Source: Bryobacterales bacterium
Lineage (GTDB): Bacteria > Acidobacteriota > Terriglobia > Bryobacterales > Bryobacteraceae
DNA: 46,995 nucleotides
NCBI GenBank assembly: GCA_003164035.1
Contig: PLRS01000081.1
Location: 136,245-183,239 of the forward strand
Direction of reading: 5' to 3'
Shown here piece after piece: positions 42,870 to 46,995 of the stretch. Both the position numbers and the translations under genes were made by a program. Every line of letters begins with the position of its first letter. The first letter of the stretch is position 1. The notes beneath the pieces were generated by a model. The model saw nothing but the letters and a program-made list of their open reading frames with translations. It had not been told where the DNA came from and did not search any database.

Positions 42870-43724
42870 ATGGATGTTTTCGACGAATTGGTTCGCCTCC
42901 GCGCGCTCGGGCAAAAGTGCGCTCTGGCTACTATCGTCGAAGTGCGCGGCTCCATTCCCAGCTATGAAAGCGCCAAGCTGCTGGTGCGTGAAGACGGCTC
43001 CATGCTGGGGACCATCGGGGGCGGCTGCGTGGAAGCCGAAGTCTGGACTGCCGCTCGCGAAGTGCTCGACACGGAAAAGCCGCGCCGCCTCAAGTTCAGC
43101 CTCGGCCAGGACGCGGCTTACGATAACGGGTTGATTTGCGGCGGCCAACTGGAGGTCTTCGTGGAGCCGGTGCTTCCCGTTCCGAGCGCCTTTATCTTCG
43201 GCGCCGGCCACATCTCCAAAAGCCTGGCGGCGGTGGCGGCGCTGGCCGGTTTTCGGCCCGTGGTAATCGACAATCGCGAGAGCTTCGCCAACCGCGACCG
43301 CTTTCCCGAAGCCGCCGAGGTGCACGCCGCCGAATACGAGGACGTCTTCCCCCAACTGGCGATCCACGAAACCAGCTACATGATTATCGTCACCCGCGGC
43401 CATCGCGACGACATGCGCGTACTGCGGATGGCCATCTCGAGCCCGGCCCGCTACATCGCCATGATCGGCAGCCGGCGCAAAGTCCTGAACGTGGTCAGGG
43501 AACTGGAAAAGGAAGGCATCGCGCGCCAGGAACTGGAGCGGATTTACGCCCCTATGGGCCTCGACCTGGGCGCCATTTCTCCCGAAGAGATCGCCATTTC
43601 GGTGGCGGCGGAAATGATCGCCGTACGCCGCAACCCGGCCGGGCGCTGGCGCTCGCTCTCCATGTCGGTGTTCCCCCGCGACGAGGTAGCGGAGGAACCC
43701 GCGCCCCACGAAGTCTCCCCGTGA
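42870..43724 (+). CDS. xdhC: XdhC/CoxI-family protein (molybdoenzyme maturation)
   Basis: A 284-residue protein with the N-terminal XdhC block (ALATIVEVRGSIPSYESAKL ... MLGTIGGGCVEAEVW), Cys motif GLICGGQLEVFVEP, and a C-terminal Rossmann-like XdhC_C domain (AFIFGAGHISKSLAAVAALA ... YIAMIGSRRKV ... GLDLGAISPEEIAISVAAE). Family members bind molybdenum cofactor and help sulfurate or insert it into xanthine dehydrogenase-type enzymes. No such enzyme gene is in the window. It overlaps the nucleotidyltransferase gene by four bases. Confidence 0.93.
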   Translation: MDVFDELVRLRALGQKCALATIVEVRGSIPSYESAKLLVREDGSMLGTIGGGCVEAEVWTAAREVLDTEKPRRLKFSLGQDAAYDNGLICGGQLEVFVEPVLPVPSAFIFGAGHISKSLAAVAALAGFRPVVIDNRESFANRDRFPEAAEVHAAEYEDVFPQLAIHETSYMIIVTRGHRDDMRVLRMAISSPARYIAMIGSRRKVLNVVRELEKEGIARQELERIYAPMGLDLGAISPEEIAISVAAEMIAVRRNPAGRWRSLSMSVFPRDEVAEEPAPHEVSP

Positions 43725-44296
43725 CCGCCGGTCTCATACTGGCAGCCGGCGCGTCGCGCCGCATGCGCACCCCCAAGGCCCTGCTCGACTACCGTGGGGA
43801 AACCTTCGTCGATCGCCTGATTGGTCTGTTCGCGTCGCGCACCGAGCCGGTCATCGTGGTCCTGGGCGGGCACGCCGCCGAAATTCGCGCCGCCGCCCGG
43901 CGTCCCGCCCGCTTCGTGCTGAATCCCGATTACGAAAACGGCATGCTCGGCTCGCTGCAGTGCGGTCTGCGCGCCGTGCCGCCCGAAGCCTCGGGCGTGC
44001 TCCTGACCCTCGTCGATCACCCGGCGGTGGCCGATTCCACCATCGACGCGCTCCTGTCCCCGCCCGCCGGCGCGCTGCTGCGGGTGCCGCGGTACCGGGC
44101 TAAGCGCGGCCATCCTATTTGGTTCCACCCCTCCCTCATGCCCGAGTTTCTGGCCCCTCCGGCCGGCGCCACCGCCCGCGACATCGTCGCCGCCCACGCC
44201 GCCCAAACCGATTATCTCGATCTCGACGACCCCGGCGTGGTGGCCGATATCGACGACCCCGCCGCCTATCGCGAGCTCACGGGCGCGTCCTTATGA
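43721..44296 (+). CDS. MocA-like NTP transferase (molybdenum cofactor cytidylyltransferase type)
   Basis: A 191-residue enzyme from the GTG at 43721 (GTGA overlap with the xdhC stop). It has the nucleotide-binding signature AGLILAAGASRRMRTPKALL, the segment FVLNPDYENGMLGSLQCGL and LLTLVDHPAVADSTIDALL with the metal-binding Asp, then RGHPIWFHPSLMPE. Relatives transfer CMP or GMP to molybdopterin. The XdhC neighbour supports a role in molybdenum cofactor modification. The frame is open further upstream but there it only shadows xdhC. Confidence 0.9.
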   Translation: MTAGLILAAGASRRMRTPKALLDYRGETFVDRLIGLFASRTEPVIVVLGGHAAEIRAAARRPARFVLNPDYENGMLGSLQCGLRAVPPEASGVLLTLVDHPAVADSTIDALLSPPAGALLRVPRYRAKRGHPIWFHPSLMPEFLAPPAGATARDIVAAHAAQTDYLDLDDPGVVADIDDPAAYRELTGASL

Positions 44297-46680
44297 CGCC
44301 GCCCCCAGTGGAACAGCCGGCGAAGTGGCATTGGAAATGGAAATGGAATGCCAGGCTGGCTTTCCGGCTTGCCCTGGGCGCGCTCGCGCTGGTGGTCGCC
44401 GCCGGTCTGGCCGCGCCCTACATCCGCGCCGACCAATACGGCGAGCGTCTGCGCGGCGCCCTGGAGCGAGCCCTCGGCCGGCGCGTCGAATTTGGCGGCA
44501 AGGTGCGTTTCAGCCTCTTTCGCGGCGGTTTCTCGGTGGAGGACGTGGTCATTCACGAGGACCCCTCCATCGGCTTGGAGCCGATCGCCTACATGGATGA
44601 AATCGTGGTTCGGCCGGCGCTGCTGCCGCTCGCGGCCGGCCGTTTCGCCATCGCTTCCATCCGCCTCGACGGCGCCAGCATCAATCTCGCCAAGTCCGGA
44701 CCGGCCGAAGCCTGGGGCCGCTGGAATTTTGAGCCGTTGATCGGCCGATCGCTGATGAGCAATACGCCCGCCGTACAGGTCCGCAACAGCCGCATCAATT
44801 TTAAGTTCGGCGAGGAGAAATCGGTCTTCTACCTCACCGACACCGATCTGGATATTTCGCCTCCCGCCTCCCCCGGCCGCGGCTGGAAGATCGAACTGTC
44901 GGCCAAACCCGCCCGCACCGATGGCGCCGCCCGCGGCCTCGGTTCGTTTACCCTGGAAGGCCGCTGGTACGTCGCGCCGGAGCGGGTCGATCTCGACCTC
45001 GATCTGGACCGCAGCGGCCTGGCGGAAATCACCACCGCTTTCGCCGGGCAGCCCGGCGGCGTTCACGGCACCCTTTCCGGCAGCCTCCACCTGGCCGGCC
45101 CTCTACAGCAAATCGGCATCCTCGGCCGCATGCGCATCGAAGACGTGCATCGTTGGGACTTGATGCCGCCTCAGGGCGAAGGCTGGCCGGTCGCGATCCG
45201 CGGGCGCATCGACCTGGTCGGGCAGAAAATCGAGCTTGAATCGAGCACTGCCGGCCGCGGCGTCCCGCCCGTCTGGGTCCGCTTTCGCGCCAGCGATTAT
45301 CTTTCCCAGCCGCACTGGGCCGTGGCCGTCAACTGGAATCGCTTCCCCTTGGGACCACTGCTGCAGTTGGCTGAACACATGGGCGCTTCGGTTCCCCCCA
45401 AGCTCGGTTTGAGCGGGTGGATGGAGGGCGCCATCGGTTACTCCGGGCGCGGCAGCCTGCAGGGTACCCTCGGCTTCCACGACACCGCCGTGACCATACC
45501 CGACTCCGCCCCCATCCGCATGCAACAGGCCTACGTGGTGCTGGGCAACGGGCACGCCCACCTCACGCCCGCCTCGGCGGTGACCGATAGCGGCGATCGG
45601 GGGACCCTGGAAGCCGATTACGCCGACGGAGCCTTCGACCTCACCATCGCCTCCGACGCCATGCCGGTGGCCGCGCTGCGTTCCCAGGTGGCCCTGGCCG
45701 CCGTGCCCTGGCTCGAACAATTGGCCTCCGGCCAATGGAGCGGCCAATTGCATTACCACCGGGAAAGCTCCCAGGCGAGCGCCCCGCCAGCCCCTCCGTC
45801 GGCATGGTCAGGCGATCTTGAAGTCAGCCACGCCCGGGTCACCGTACCCGGTCTGGCCGATCCGGTGGAATTGATCGCCGCCCACGCCGCCATCGACGGC
45901 GCGCGTCTCGTCATCGACCATATCGATGGGCGCGCCGGCAAACTCGCCTTCGGCGGAGAATACCGCTATGAGCCGGGGGCCTCCCGGCCCCACCGCCTCC
46001 GTCTCCGCGCCGCGGATTGGCCCGCCGCCGAGTTGGACCGGGAACTCGCTCCCACCTTGCGCCATGTCCCCGGCCTGATCGCGCGCGCCTTCGGACGCAC
46101 CGCCCTCCCCGATTGGCTGCGGCAGCGCGCCCTGGAGGGCACCGTCGAGATCGGCCGCCTGAACCTGGCCGGCGTAACCTTGGCCGGGGTTCGCGCGCGC
46201 CTGGTGTGGAACGCTTCCCGCGTGGCGCTCGATAACTTGACGGCGAAACTCAATGGCGCCTCCGTCACCGGAACCCTGCTGGCCAACCTGGCCGGCGCGC
46301 GTCCGTCTTACCGCGTCGCCGCGCGAGTCAAAGGGCTGGGATGGCAATCCGGCAGGCTCGACGCCGACGGCACGCTCGAAACGGCCGGCACCGGCGCCCA
46401 GTTGTTGGCCAATCTGAAAGCCGATGGCTCCTTCGCTGGTACCGCCCTCGATTTTGGCCAGGGGCCATGGCGCCATTCGAGCGGAACTTTCAGCCTGGCC
46501 TGGTCGCCCGCGGGCCTCATCCTCACCAATCTCAGCCTGCGCGCCGAGGACGAAACCTACACCGGCCATGGCAGCGTGCAGGACGACGGTCGCCTGCTGG
46601 TGATCCTTTCCAACGGTACTCGCGAAATGCGCCTGGTCGGCCCGCTGGCCAAACTGCACGTCGATGAAGCCGCGCGCTAG
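44293..46680 (+). CDS. AsmA-family membrane protein
   Basis: A 795-residue protein from the ATG at 44293 (ATGA overlap with the upstream gene). A Trp/Lys-rich cytoplasmic start (KWHWKWKWN) and one transmembrane helix (residues about 25-45) are followed by a long periplasmic beta-rich region. Residues 50-130 carry the AsmA signature (RLRGALERALGRRVEFGGKV ... FSVEDVVIHEDPSIG ... RLDGASINL). The C-terminal region again shows the AsmA-like LANLAGARPSYRV and GSFAGTALDFGQGP. Family members form lipid-transfer or envelope-homeostasis bridges. The Lys/Trp start is unusual. Operon linkage to molybdenum genes may be accidental. Confidence 0.9.
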   Translation: MTPPPVEQPAKWHWKWKWNARLAFRLALGALALVVAAGLAAPYIRADQYGERLRGALERALGRRVEFGGKVRFSLFRGGFSVEDVVIHEDPSIGLEPIAYMDEIVVRPALLPLAAGRFAIASIRLDGASINLAKSGPAEAWGRWNFEPLIGRSLMSNTPAVQVRNSRINFKFGEEKSVFYLTDTDLDISPPASPGRGWKIELSAKPARTDGAARGLGSFTLEGRWYVAPERVDLDLDLDRSGLAEITTAFAGQPGGVHGTLSGSLHLAGPLQQIGILGRMRIEDVHRWDLMPPQGEGWPVAIRGRIDLVGQKIELESSTAGRGVPPVWVRFRASDYLSQPHWAVAVNWNRFPLGPLLQLAEHMGASVPPKLGLSGWMEGAIGYSGRGSLQGTLGFHDTAVTIPDSAPIRMQQAYVVLGNGHAHLTPASAVTDSGDRGTLEADYADGAFDLTIASDAMPVAALRSQVALAAVPWLEQLASGQWSGQLHYHRESSQASAPPAPPSAWSGDLEVSHARVTVPGLADPVELIAAHAAIDGARLVIDHIDGRAGKLAFGGEYRYEPGASRPHRLRLRAADWPAAELDRELAPTLRHVPGLIARAFGRTALPDWLRQRALEGTVEIGRLNLAGVTLAGVRARLVWNASRVALDNLTAKLNGASVTGTLLANLAGARPSYRVAARVKGLGWQSGRLDADGTLETAGTGAQLLANLKADGSFAGTALDFGQGPWRHSSGTFSLAWSPAGLILTNLSLRAEDETYTGHGSVQDDGRLLVILSNGTREMRLVGPLAKLHVDEAAR

Positions 46681-46995
46681 CCGAGCCGGGTAGTCAGCAC
46701 GACTTCTCCGTGGAGCGGACTCCCAGTCTGCCACGTCGGGACTTGTCCCGGCGCGTGTCCCGGGCAACCTGCCATGCTCCCCGAGAAGGCGAAGACAACC
46801 CGCAGCTCTGGTTGCGGCTCCGCTGCCCTGTGGGGCAGGTTGGCAACCCAATGCCGCATAGTTTTCACTCTGGCGACGTTCCACACAATTCGTGGGGCAG
46901 CCAATTCTGGCTGCAGCCGGCTTTTAGCCGGCTTTCGCCGGGCTGGAAGACTCGCCACGCCTCGAAAGAGCCGCCTAAAAAGGCGGCTGCGGGCA
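46681..46995. repeat. Repeat cluster at the right edge
   Basis: This gene-free stretch holds three repeat families in a row. At 46707-46771 lies a partial relative of the palindrome found inside ccoI (TCCGTGGAGCGGACTC ... GTCCCGG). At 46831-46848 is TGGGGCAGGTTGGCAACC, a fragment of the repeat at the CcoQ-like gene. From 46851 to the edge runs an inverted copy of the element at 18535-18727 (ATGCCGCATAGTTTTCAC, then hairpins GCCGGCTTTTAGCCGGC and CCGCCTAAAAAGGCGG). Confidence 0.8.

Overview
The window looks like a chromosomal piece of a high-GC soil bacterium of the Acidobacteriota, most likely Bryobacterales/Solibacter-like. The evidence is a TIGR03437-type C-terminal domain on a beta-propeller protein, a broken TIGR03436-type VWFA gene, an Oar-like TonB-dependent receptor with a carboxypeptidase-regulatory domain, and several families of dispersed palindromic repeats. 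These assignments come from reading the sequence, without any database search. No rRNA, tRNA or CRISPR array was seen.

Layout. 1-4.1 kb (minus): an OLD-type ATPase/TOPRIM nuclease running off the left edge, chained by overlaps to a RelE-like remnant and an AbrB-type antitoxin, then a proline-rich lipoprotein and a coupled secreted protein. 4.2-6.3 kb: a palindromic element, a PiT phosphate permease and its DUF47 partner, with REP hairpins between them. 6.6-9.9 kb (plus): two overlapping sensor kinase genes. 10.1-11.7 kb (minus): a decayed ATPase + DUF4276 pair. 11.9-16.3 kb (minus): agmatine deiminase, N-carbamoylputrescine amidase, a sugar-nucleotide-type epimerase and inositol-3-phosphate synthase. 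16.4-18.5 kb: a LytTR response regulator, a PilZ protein, a second copy of the palindromic element and a broken VWFA gene.

18.8-32.7 kb (minus) is the centrepiece: one compact, largely overlapping gene string reading from a 20-codon leader and an Fe-S-type Rrf2 regulator through CcoS-like protein, Rieske protein, cytochrome b, a heptaheme cytochrome c, CcoN, CcoO, two small membrane proteins, an FAD/Fe-S oxidoreductase, a SafE-like membrane protein, CcoG, an unannotated 47-residue membrane peptide and a CcoI copper ATPase. It would carry electrons from quinol to oxygen and assemble the oxidase. No cytochrome c1 or canonical CcoP gene is present; the heptaheme protein may replace both. A REP-associated tyrosine transposase (RAYT) with its hairpins sits inside this string in the opposite direction, and a different palindrome has become part of the CcoI reading frame.

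32.9-40.6 kb (plus): a hybrid sensor kinase, a secreted beta-propeller protein and a 1010-residue outer-membrane receptor. 40.6-42.8 kb: a small accessory patch with a ParDE pair whose toxin needs a -1 shift at A_AAA_AAG, a Uma2 protein, a membrane-anchored unknown and a small antitoxin-like ORF. 42.9-46.7 kb (plus): XdhC, a MocA-like nucleotidyltransferase and an AsmA-family protein with 4-base overlaps. The right edge is a pile of palindromic repeats.
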